Source of the DNA: Nitrosomonadales bacterium
GTDB lineage: Bacteria > Pseudomonadota > Gammaproteobacteria > Burkholderiales > Nitrosomonadaceae
Assembly (NCBI GenBank): GCA_004525885.1
Contig: SPBV01000010.1
Coordinates: 1-19,264 of the forward strand
DNA length: 19,264 nt
Reading direction: 5' to 3'
Part shown: piece after piece, positions 6,469-13,577 of the stretch
Numbering within the stretch: the first letter of the stretch is position 1
Layout of the letters: every line of letters starts with the position of its first letter
Translations under genes and position numbers: made by a program
The notes under the pieces: generated by a model
The model's database searches: none
Told to the model about the DNA's origin: nothing
Seen by the model: only the letters and a program-made list of their open reading frames with translations

Positions 6469-7779
6469 TTATTCATTCTTCTGAACTATTAACCGTTTTT
6501 TCGGGAACCACGCACTAAAAGAGCTACCTTTCCCTGGTTCACTAACAATTTTCAGGTGCGCCTGGTGACGATTTAGAACATGTTTGACAATTGCAAGCCC
6601 CAAACCAGTACCACCAGTTCCTCGTGAACGACTAAGGTCCACCCGATAAAAACGTTCAACTAGACGTGGAATATGTTCTAGATCAATACCAATTCCACTG
6701 TCCTCTACAGTAAATACACCTTGCCCATCTTGACTCTTCCAACTCAGATCAACTTCTCCACCATTTGGGGTATAGCGTATGGCATTGCTGACAAGATTAC
6801 TAAATGCACTCCGTAACTCGTCCAGGCTTCCCTTTAACCTTACATCAGTATCGAGACTAAAGTTGATATGATGACGTCCAGCACTTAAAGATTGTGCCTC
6901 TTGATACAACTCGTGCAATACTTCGGCCACATTGACGGGTTCTTCTTGCACCTGGTTTTGTGTATTCTCAAGCCGTGATAGCGTTAACAAGTCTTCTACT
7001 AGACGTTGCATACGTTTGGTCTGATCAGTCATAAGAACAAGTGCCCGCTTGCCCATCTCAGAGGAGATCCAATTTTCTTCAGACAAGGTTTCAAAAAACC
7101 CACCGATTACTGTGAGTGGTGTGCGCAATTCATGTGAAACATTGGCAACAAAATCCCGTCGCATCGTTTCAACTCCCTCAAGACGGGTAATATCACGACT
7201 AATTAGTAATTTCTGCTTATCTCCATATGGCACTAACTGTAGAGAAAGAATCAATTCCTGACGCCTTGTTTGCTTAACTATCAGAGGCTCACTGTAATTG
7301 AGGATTGAGAGATACTCGGCAAACTGAGGTTGACGTACTAGGAAGGTAATTTGCTGACTAGCATCTCGTTTAAAGTCTATGCCAAAATGCTGTTCAGCAA
7401 CCGGATTACACCATTCGATGCGATTGGTCTCATCTAGAATCACCACACCTTCTGGCATTGCCGAAGTAGCACGCTGGAGACGTTCTAGTGCCAAACTTAA
7501 TTGTTGGTGACTTTGGTTCTGATTACGCATAAGACGCGCCAGCCGTGCAAACACATCACCCCATGCACCGGAACCATCAGGCAAAGTAGCAGATGAAGGG
7601 TCAGGGATTTGTAACCATCTATCCAGAAACGTTAGGTAACGCAGGTGATAAATGACTAGTAACAACAATGCCATGCTATAGAATAATAACGCCATGACAA
7701 TATCAAAAATCATCCATATACTACCTGCTACAGCGGTAAGTAGAATGACAACAACTAAGCCCCCTGGGAAACCGGACAC
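6469..7779 (-). CDS. phoR: Phosphate-regulon sensor histidine kinase PhoR
   Basis: Inner-membrane sensor that, in the known system, reads phosphate status through the Pst transporter and PhoU, and phosphorylates PhoB. The 436 residues show two N-terminal hydrophobic segments (about 7-25 and 27-46) with almost no periplasmic loop, as in PhoR; a PAS-like region about 95-200; the HisKA phospho-acceptor His216 in VSHELRTP (214-221); the N-box Asn332; the G1 box DSGIGI (360-365); and the G2 loop GTGGTGLGL (387-395). The start is GTG, with only a weak GGA upstream; no other start codon exists between it and the phoB stop. The gene is in the same frame as phoB, separated by 14 sense codons after that stop. 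cysM follows downstream. Confidence 0.95.
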   Translation of the reverse strand: MSGFPGGLVVVILLTAVAGSIWMIFDIVMALLFYSMALLLLVIYHLRYLTFLDRWLQIPDPSSATLPDGSGAWGDVFARLARLMRNQNQSHQQLSLALERLQRATSAMPEGVVILDETNRIEWCNPVAEQHFGIDFKRDASQQITFLVRQPQFAEYLSILNYSEPLIVKQTRRQELILSLQLVPYGDKQKLLISRDITRLEGVETMRRDFVANVSHELRTPLTVIGGFFETLSEENWISSEMGKRALVLMTDQTKRMQRLVEDLLTLSRLENTQNQVQEEPVNVAEVLHELYQEAQSLSAGRHHINFSLDTDVRLKGSLDELRSAFSNLVSNAIRYTPNGGEVDLSWKSQDGQGVFTVEDSGIGIDLEHIPRLVERFYRVDLSRSRGTGGTGLGLAIVKHVLNRHQAHLKIVSEPGKGSSFSAWFPKKRLIVQKNE

Positions 7780-7821
7780 GTAATTTATTCCAAAGAATGA
7801 AGCTGAATCATCATCCTCATA

Positions 7822-8526
7822 TTATCCCATACCCGATGCCCTACCGACAGATAGCCGGTAACCAGAACCTCTTACAGTTTGTACCAATCCATCCTTACCA
7901 ACAGGTTCCAATATCTTACGTAATCTTCTTATATGCACGTCAACTGTGCGGTCCTCAACAAAAACATGATCACCCCACACCCCATCAAGTAACTGTGAAC
8001 GCGAATGCACCCGCTCTGAGTGAGTCATCAAGAAATACAATAATCGGAACTCTGTGGGGCCAAATATCACTTCATTGTTACTTACAGTCACGCGATGAGT
8101 GACTGGATCAAGCCTTAGCCCACTGATCTCGACAACATCGTCAACAGCCTCTGGCGAACGCCGCCGTAAAACTGCTTTAATCCGGGCAATGAGCTCACGT
8201 GGCGAAAATGGCTTGGTGATGTAATCATCTGCGCCGACCTCTAGTCCTGATACTTTATCACTCTCTTCTGCACGCGCAGTAAGCATAATAATAGGAATAT
8301 TCTTAGTTCGGCCAGCACGCCGCAACAACTTAGCAAATTCAATGCCGCTCATTCCAGGTAACATCCAGTCGAGCAACACTAAATCAGGCAGAACATCATT
8401 TATTATTGCCATAGCCTGCTCAGCATCTCCTGCACAGAAAGTTTCATGACCAGCCTTTCGTAGGCCATACGAAATCAATTCTTGAATTGCTGGCTCATCT
8501 TCTACCACCAGTATAGTTGCTGCCAT
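7822..8526 (-). CDS. phoB: Phosphate-regulon response regulator PhoB
   Basis: OmpR/PhoB-class transcription factor, the phosphorylation target of PhoR. The 234 residues hold a receiver domain (1-~120) with acidic pocket Glu9/Asp10, phospho-acceptor Asp53 in LLDWMLPG (51-58), Thr83 and Lys105 in ITKPFSPREL (103-112), followed by a winged-helix DNA-binding domain (about 132-228) containing GPTEFRLLYFLM (residues 157-168) and VEDRTVDVHIRRLRKIL (190-206). That pattern matches PhoB closely. An AGGAAAG-type Shine-Dalgarno precedes the ATG. A weak promoter candidate lies about 50 bp upstream, and I found no recognisable Pho box there. The gene heads phoB-phoR-cysM and follows the glycerate-kinase-like remnant and uvrA on the same strand. 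Confidence 0.96.
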   Translation of the reverse strand: MAATILVVEDEPAIQELISYGLRKAGHETFCAGDAEQAMAIINDVLPDLVLLDWMLPGMSGIEFAKLLRRAGRTKNIPIIMLTARAEESDKVSGLEVGADDYITKPFSPRELIARIKAVLRRRSPEAVDDVVEISGLRLDPVTHRVTVSNNEVIFGPTEFRLLYFLMTHSERVHSRSQLLDGVWGDHVFVEDRTVDVHIRRLRKILEPVGKDGLVQTVRGSGYRLSVGRASGMG

Positions 8527-8573
8527 TTACACTTTCCTATAATAATTCAGGTATCCTATTTTAATACTGCAAT

Positions 8574-8602
8574 AGTATAAGAACATTAATTCGATTTTTT
8601 AA
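8574..8602 (-). promoter_or_regulatory. Candidate promoter for phoB-phoR-cysM
   Basis: On the minus strand TTAAAA (8602-8597) is spaced 17 bp from TATACT (8579-8574). The -10 match is five of six; the -35 match is poor. The -10 overlaps an inverted repeat, ATACT (8564-8568) and AGTAT (8574-8578), that could bind a regulator. No CTGTCAT-like direct repeats (Pho box) are visible. Confidence 0.3.
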
Positions 8603-8619
8603 CAAACTAAAAAATATAA

Positions 8620-8706
8620 CTAGAAATGTTGAGGTACGATATGTAATGGATCATCAACTGCAACGGCAACATCGAAGCTATCAAGCAAAAGCTTGCGAGG
8701 ATTCAT
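8620..8706 (-). pseudogene. Truncated glycerate 2-kinase-like N-terminus (28 codons)
   Basis: An open frame begins at the ATG overlapping the uvrA stop (ATGA) and ends at TAG after 28 codons. Its peptide begins MNPRKLLLDSF and ends DPLHIVPQHF. This resembles, from memory, the N-terminus of MOFRL/DUF4147 glycerate kinases (TtuD/GckA, often labelled hydroxypyruvate reductase), whose usual opening is a PRxLLxxxFxxAV block followed by DPLxxVPxHLP. The normal continuation, a glycine-rich nucleotide-binding segment, is absent: the sequence turns into AT-rich DNA containing TTTTTTA/TAAAAAA complementary arms. I read it as the stub of a deleted gene that was translationally coupled to uvrA. A functional 28-residue peptide is the alternative. 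The resemblance is pattern recognition only. Confidence 0.5.
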
Positions 8707-11543
8707 CTTACTTCTCTCACAGATTGCAAATTGAGTACTGTTCTAAGGTAATGACCGGTAAAACTCACCTTATTTTCCGCAACTTCCTCTGGCGGCCCTT
8801 CAACAATAATCTGACCACCAGCATCACCACCTTCAGGACCAAGGTCGATGATCCAATCCGCAGTTTTAATCACATCAAGATTATGCTCAATTACTACCAC
8901 AGTATTTCCGTGATCACGTAGTCGGTGCAATACTTTTAGCAACAAATCTATATCCTGGAAATGCAACCCGGTGGTGGGTTCGTCAAGTATATACAGAGTA
9001 CGACCTGTATCACGTTTTGAGAGTTCCAGTGACAATTTTACACGCTGAGCTTCGCCACCAGAAAGTGTTGTCGCAGACTGCCCTAGAGTAATGTAGCCTA
9101 ATCCCACATCCAACAGAGTTCTCAGTTTCCGAGCCACCACTGGCACTTGGCTAAAAAACTCATACGCCTGCTCAACTGTCATTTGCAGAATTTCAATGAT
9201 GTTCTTTCCCTTGTATTGAACTTCAAGTGTCTCCCGGTTATAGCGCATACCATGGCAAACATCACACGACACATATATATCTGGCAAGAAATGCATTTCC
9301 ACTTTAATCATGCCATCTCCCTGACAAGCTTCGCAACGACCACCTTTAACATTAAATGAGAATCGCCCGGGGCTATAACCACGCTCTCGCGCTTGAGGCA
9401 CACCTGCAAATAATTCACGAATTGGTGTGAATAAGCCGGTATAGGTCGCAGGATTGGAACGCGGAGTACGCCCAATTGGGCTTTGATCCATGTTAATGAC
9501 TTTATCAAAAAAAGCTGTCCCTTCAATGGATTGATAGGATGCGGGTTCTACACTACTACCGTAAAGATGTCGCGCCATGGCATAGTAAAGAGTATTGTTG
9601 ATAAGTGTAGACTTACCTGAACCAGATACTCCTGTGACACAAACAAATACTCCTATCGGCAAGTTAAAATTTACATTTTTTAGATTGTTGCCCGAAGCTC
9701 CTTTAATTGATAGCCAACAATCATTTTTCGGCTTGGTACGTTTTTCCGGTAATTTGATGACTAGTTCTCCGGAAATATATTTCCCAGTTAACGAATCTTT
9801 ACTTTTGTTGATATCTTGTGGTGTTCCTTGGGCAACGATAAATCCACCGTGCTCACCCGCACCAGGGCCCATATCTACCACATAATTGGCAGATAATATG
9901 GCATCCCGATCATGCTCCACCACGATCACACTGTTACCAAGATCTCGCAAGTTCTTGAGCGTATCTAGGAGTCGCCCATTATCACGTTGGTGTAAACCAA
10001 TGGAAGGTTCATCTAGAACATACATTACGCCGGTCAACCCCGAGCCAATCTGACTAGCCAACCGAATACGCTGTGATTCCCCACCTGATAACGTATCAGC
10101 GGATCGATCCAACGACAAATAATCAAGACCGACGTTATTGAGAAACTGTAAGCGACTAGAAATTTCTTTAACAATTCTTTCGGCAATAGAATGCTTTTGC
10201 CCAGTTAGTTTCATTTCGTCGAAGAAATTCTTAGCTTGCTTTAGCGGCAACGCATTTATTTCGTAAATAGCTTTCCCTCCAACCTTCACATGACGTGCTT
10301 CTCGACAAAGGCGAGTACCCTCACACTTGGGGCAAGTCGGAGAGTTAAGGTATTTCGCTAATTCTTCGCGAACCGCTGACGAATCTGTTTCCTTATAGCG
10401 GCGCTTCAAGCTAGGAATAACACCTTCAAACGAATGTTCGTGTCGATTCCTGGAACCCTTGCCATTTAGATAAGAAAACAAAATTTTCTCTTTTCCTGAT
10501 CCGCTCAGAACAATGTCTTGAATATTTGAAGAAAGCTGTTCAAATGGTATCTCCAAATCAAAATTGTAGTGCTTAGAAAGTCCCTCTAATATCTGGAAAT
10601 AAAACTGATTACGCCGATCCCAACCCTTAATTGCACCAGACGCCAGAGATAGATGCTGAAAAGCAACAACGCGCTTAGGATCAAAGAATGTTATTTGTCC
10701 TAGACCATCGCACTCGGGGCAAGCACCCATTGGATTGTTAAAGGAGAACAATCTTGGCTCCAATTCCGATAGAGAATAACTACACACCGGACAGCTGAAC
10801 TTAGCAGAAAAAAGATGTTCGCGACCAGAATCTACTTCTACCGCTAATGCTCGGCCGTCAGCATGACGTAGTGCTGTTTCAAATGACTCTGCTAGGCGCT
10901 GTTTGCAATCAGGTGAAACCTTTAGTCTATCCACCACTATTTCTATAGTATGTTTCTTAGTCTTTTGCAATTTTGGTAGTTTATCGATTTCATAAATCTT
11001 TCCGTCTATCCGTAAACGTACAAAACCTTGAGCATATAACTCGTCAAACAAGTCTATCTGTTCCCCTTTACGCCCTACCACAAGAGGCGAAAGAATCATT
11101 AGTCGAGTGTCTATTGGTAGTTGTAATACATGGTCTACCATTTGTGAGACACTTTGAGCTGTCAGAGTGATCTGGTGATCTGGACATTGTGGATCTCCTA
11201 CACGCGCATACAATAAACGCATGTAATCATGAATTTCAGTGACAGTACCAACTGTAGAGCGGGGATTATGAGAAGTTGCTTTCTGTTCTATAGCTATTGC
11301 GGGAGAGAGTCCCTCGATCAAATCTACATCCGGCTTCTCCATTAATTGAAGAAATTGCCGCGCGTATGCTGAAAGAGATTCTACATAACGCCGCTGACCT
11401 TCCGCATAGAGTGTGTCAAACGCGAGTGAAGACTTTCCTGATCCTGATAAGCCGGTAATCACGATTAGCTTGTTTCGCGGAAGATCGATACTGATGTTTT
11501 TTAGATTGTGGGTACGTGCACCACGAATCTTGATGAATTCCAT
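8703..11543 (-). CDS. uvrA: UvrABC excinuclease subunit A
   Basis: Damage-recognition ATPase of nucleotide excision repair; a UvrA dimer loads UvrB at lesions. The 946 residues are full length. The first ABC module has Walker A GLSGSGKS at 31-38 and signature LSGGESQ from 485; the second has Walker A GVSGSGKST at 638-646 and signature LSGGEAQ from 827. Cysteine pairs C251/C254 with C275/C278 and C737/C740 with C760/C763 mark two zinc modules. A further CPKCEGTRLC segment lies between the first zinc module and first signature. MEFIKIRGARTHNLKNI is the standard start, with a modest AGG upstream. It diverges from the MFS gene across about 60 bp in which I find no LexA-type CTG-N10-CAG site, so SOS control is not evident. 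A gene remnant overlaps its stop codon. Confidence 0.98.
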   Translation of the reverse strand: MEFIKIRGARTHNLKNISIDLPRNKLIVITGLSGSGKSSLAFDTLYAEGQRRYVESLSAYARQFLQLMEKPDVDLIEGLSPAIAIEQKATSHNPRSTVGTVTEIHDYMRLLYARVGDPQCPDHQITLTAQSVSQMVDHVLQLPIDTRLMILSPLVVGRKGEQIDLFDELYAQGFVRLRIDGKIYEIDKLPKLQKTKKHTIEIVVDRLKVSPDCKQRLAESFETALRHADGRALAVEVDSGREHLFSAKFSCPVCSYSLSELEPRLFSFNNPMGACPECDGLGQITFFDPKRVVAFQHLSLASGAIKGWDRRNQFYFQILEGLSKHYNFDLEIPFEQLSSNIQDIVLSGSGKEKILFSYLNGKGSRNRHEHSFEGVIPSLKRRYKETDSSAVREELAKYLNSPTCPKCEGTRLCREARHVKVGGKAIYEINALPLKQAKNFFDEMKLTGQKHSIAERIVKEISSRLQFLNNVGLDYLSLDRSADTLSGGESQRIRLASQIGSGLTGVMYVLDEPSIGLHQRDNGRLLDTLKNLRDLGNSVIVVEHDRDAILSANYVVDMGPGAGEHGGFIVAQGTPQDINKSKDSLTGKYISGELVIKLPEKRTKPKNDCWLSIKGASGNNLKNVNFNLPIGVFVCVTGVSGSGKSTLINNTLYYAMARHLYGSSVEPASYQSIEGTAFFDKVINMDQSPIGRTPRSNPATYTGLFTPIRELFAGVPQARERGYSPGRFSFNVKGGRCEACQGDGMIKVEMHFLPDIYVSCDVCHGMRYNRETLEVQYKGKNIIEILQMTVEQAYEFFSQVPVVARKLRTLLDVGLGYITLGQSATTLSGGEAQRVKLSLELSKRDTGRTLYILDEPTTGLHFQDIDLLLKVLHRLRDHGNTVVVIEHNLDVIKTADWIIDLGPEGGDAGGQIIVEGPPEEVAENKVSFTGHYLRTVLNLQSVREVR

Positions 11544-11609
11544 CGGCTACCTAAGCGCTGATCAACCTGCTAATATACCCAAGTTTCTAGTGTTTACCTA
11601 ATCTGATTG

Positions 11610-12995
11610 ATGTCCGTGTCTTCATCCTCCGAAAGAATGTCCCCGATTGAACTGCGAGCTACTGCTGGCCTAGCGGCAATCTATGGGTTACGCATGCTTG
11701 GAATGTTCATCATCCTTCCAGTATTTGCGTTTTACGCAGAACATTTGCCTGGCGGGAACAATTACACGCTTGTTGGTATTGCGCTTGGCGCCTACGGACT
11801 CACTCAAGCAATATTACAAATTCCTTTTGGATGGTTATCTGACCGTATTGGGCGAAAACCAGTTATCTATATTGGTTTGATTTTATTTTCCATAGGAAGC
11901 TTCATTGCGGCATCTGCCGATGATATTTATTGGGTAATCTTTGGCCGTATTGTCCAAGGTTCGGGAGCAATCTCTGCTGCGGTAATGGCACTTGCTGCTG
12001 ATCTTACCCGTGAAGAGCATCGCACTAAAGCAATGGCGTCGATTGGCATGACTATTGGTACTGTCTTCGCTCTCTCACTCATCATTGCTCCTGGATTAAA
12101 TCGCCTGATAGGTGTGCCGGGAATTTTTGCCATGACTGGAATACTTGCATTACTGGCTATGGTAGTAGTTTACAAGATCATTCCTAATCCGTTAATTTGC
12201 CGCTTCCATTCTGACACTGAAGCAGTTACTGGGCGTTTCCTGAATGTATTACAAAACCCCGAACTGTTACGCTTAAATTTCGGTGTATTTGCGCTTCATG
12301 CGACACTTATGGCGCTATGGCTTGTAATTCCCCTATCACTGCGAAAGGCTGGATTAGCAGCAGATTATCACTGGCAGATATATTTACCAGTATTGCTTAT
12401 TTCTATGGCGCTAATCATTCCAGCTATCATCTACTCAGAAAAGAAAGTTAAACTTAAACCAGTATTTGTAATAGCTGTATCCGTACTACTAGTAAGTCAG
12501 GGACTATTGGCGCTTATGCTCGATTCTATAATGGGCATGGGGATCGCGTTGTTGGTATTCTTTACTGCATTCAATCTTCTAGAAGCCAGCCTACCATCTC
12601 TTATCTCAAAAATTTCTCCTGTAGGTGCAAAAGGCACTGCTATTGGCGTATACAGTAGCATCCAGTTTCTCGGTGCTTTTACTGGAGCAACTGCGGGGGG
12701 CTACCTTTATGGTCATCATGGCGGCCCAGCATTATTTGCATTTTGTAGCGTTCTACTGGCATTATGGCTAGTACTTGCTATCACTATGAAAGCTCCTGCC
12801 GCTGTACGCACAAGAATGTATCATGTGCAGGAAATGGACACGGATAAAGCTAATCGATTATCGCGTGAGTTGGCGTCTCTGCCAGGAGTACATGAAGCTT
12901 TGGTACTAGCAAGCGAAGGAGTTGCTTACCTAAAAGTAGACATGAAGGGTTTTGATGAAACAAGAGTTGTTCAAATACTAGAAGGAGAAGTATAA
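11610..12995 (+). CDS. YajR-like MFS transporter with C-terminal YAM domain
   Basis: A proton-driven major-facilitator transporter of the drug-antiporter type, inner membrane, twelve predicted helices. MFS motif A is visible as GWLSDRIGRK (residues 74-83 from this start). After the last helix, about 60 soluble residues (from about 404 to the end) have the beta-alpha-beta-beta-alpha-beta character of the YAM domain of E. coli YajR, and the length (461 versus about 454) agrees. The substrate is unknown. The start is ambiguous: TTG at 11607, ATG at 11610 and ATG at 11637 are in frame and none has a good Shine-Dalgarno; I chose the first ATG. Its TAA is directly followed by the ssb ATG, so the two genes are almost certainly cotranscribed and coupled. 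It takes the position between uvrA and ssb, which are immediate neighbours in enterobacteria. Confidence 0.9.
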   Translation: MSVSSSSERMSPIELRATAGLAAIYGLRMLGMFIILPVFAFYAEHLPGGNNYTLVGIALGAYGLTQAILQIPFGWLSDRIGRKPVIYIGLILFSIGSFIAASADDIYWVIFGRIVQGSGAISAAVMALAADLTREEHRTKAMASIGMTIGTVFALSLIIAPGLNRLIGVPGIFAMTGILALLAMVVVYKIIPNPLICRFHSDTEAVTGRFLNVLQNPELLRLNFGVFALHATLMALWLVIPLSLRKAGLAADYHWQIYLPVLLISMALIIPAIIYSEKKVKLKPVFVIAVSVLLVSQGLLALMLDSIMGMGIALLVFFTAFNLLEASLPSLISKISPVGAKGTAIGVYSSIQFLGAFTGATAGGYLYGHHGGPALFAFCSVLLALWLVLAITMKAPAAVRTRMYHVQEMDTDKANRLSRELASLPGVHEALVLASEGVAYLKVDMKGFDETRVVQILEGEV

Positions 12996-13475
12996 ATGGC
13001 ATCAATAAATAAAGTAATACTCATCGGCAATCTTGGCAAAGACCCTGAGATACGTTACATGCCTAATGGTGACGCAGTCACCAACATCACATTAGCAACC
13101 ACAGAAACCTGGAAAGATAAAACGGGTGAGAAGCAAGAAAAAACCGAATGGCATCGCATAACATTTTATAAAAAGCTTGCTGAGATTGCTGGCGAATACT
13201 TGAAAAAAGGTCGGTCAGTGTATGTTGAGGGTAGATTGGAGACACGCAAATGGACAGATAAGGCAGGTACTGACCGATACACAACCGAGATAATCGCAAA
13301 TGACATGAAAATGCTTGGTAGTAGACCTGGAACTAGCAGCTTTGAAGTAGAAAGCAAGAATGACCACACGCCACCGTCTAAAGATGGACCTACCAGCAGC
13401 GGCAGTAGCAGCGGCAGTAGCAGCGGCAATAGTAGTAGCGGGTTTGGAGATATGGATGACGATATACCGTTTTAA
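12996..13475 (+). CDS. ssb: Single-stranded DNA-binding protein
   Basis: Essential SSB that coats single-stranded DNA in replication, recombination and repair. The 159 residues comprise an OB-fold (about 3-108), opening with NKVILIGNLGKDPEIRYMPN (residues 5-24), a low-complexity linker (about 113-150) and the acidic protein-docking tip MDDDIPF at 153-159. The linker is dominated by Ser-Gly residues encoded by a 12-bp tandem repeat, and it is rather short. The start codon directly abuts the stop of the MFS gene, with the Shine-Dalgarno AAGGAG (12982-12987) inside that gene's last codons. A weak AT-rich inverted repeat follows the stop (13472-13480 and 13496-13504), without a U-tract. Confidence 0.98.
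   Translation: MASINKVILIGNLGKDPEIRYMPNGDAVTNITLATTETWKDKTGEKQEKTEWHRITFYKKLAEIAGEYLKKGRSVYVEGRLETRKWTDKAGTDRYTTEIIANDMKMLGSRPGTSSFEVESKNDHTPPSKDGPTSSGSSSGSSSGNSSSGFGDMDDDIPF
13395..13442 (+). repeat. 12-bp tandem repeat in ssb linker
   Basis: AGCAGCGGCAGT occurs twice exactly (13395-13406, 13407-13418), then once with a single change (13419-13430), then as a degenerate fourth unit to 13442. Each unit encodes Ser-Ser-Gly-Ser/Asn in frame, so copy-number change would alter linker length by four residues without a frameshift. Confidence 0.85.
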
Positions 13476-13577
13476 TTAGCAATTATTAAATCTTAGCTAG
13501 TTAATCACGGCACAATGAAACATAACTGCAATACGTAACAAATTTCGTAGCCATATGCGGCGTTTCAATTTTCTCGT

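Noticed and set aside
8527..8619. Pho box in front of phoB
   Set aside because: No CTGTCAT-like direct repeats with 11-bp periodicity are visible; only a short inverted repeat at the -10.
8646..8921. 91-codon plus-strand open frame across the uvrA end
   Set aside because: Mostly antisense to conserved uvrA C-terminal codons, with no recognisable product; treated as a shadow.
11544..11609. LexA/SOS box between uvrA and the MFS gene
   Set aside because: I searched for CTG-N10-CAG and CTGT-N8-ACAG by eye and found none, so SOS regulation is not claimed.
13472..13504. Inverted repeat after ssb as an intrinsic terminator
   Set aside because: Arms TTAATTAGC and GCTAGTTAA pair with one wobble, but the stem is A/T-rich, overlaps the stop codon and lacks a U-tract, so it is noted only within the ssb entry.
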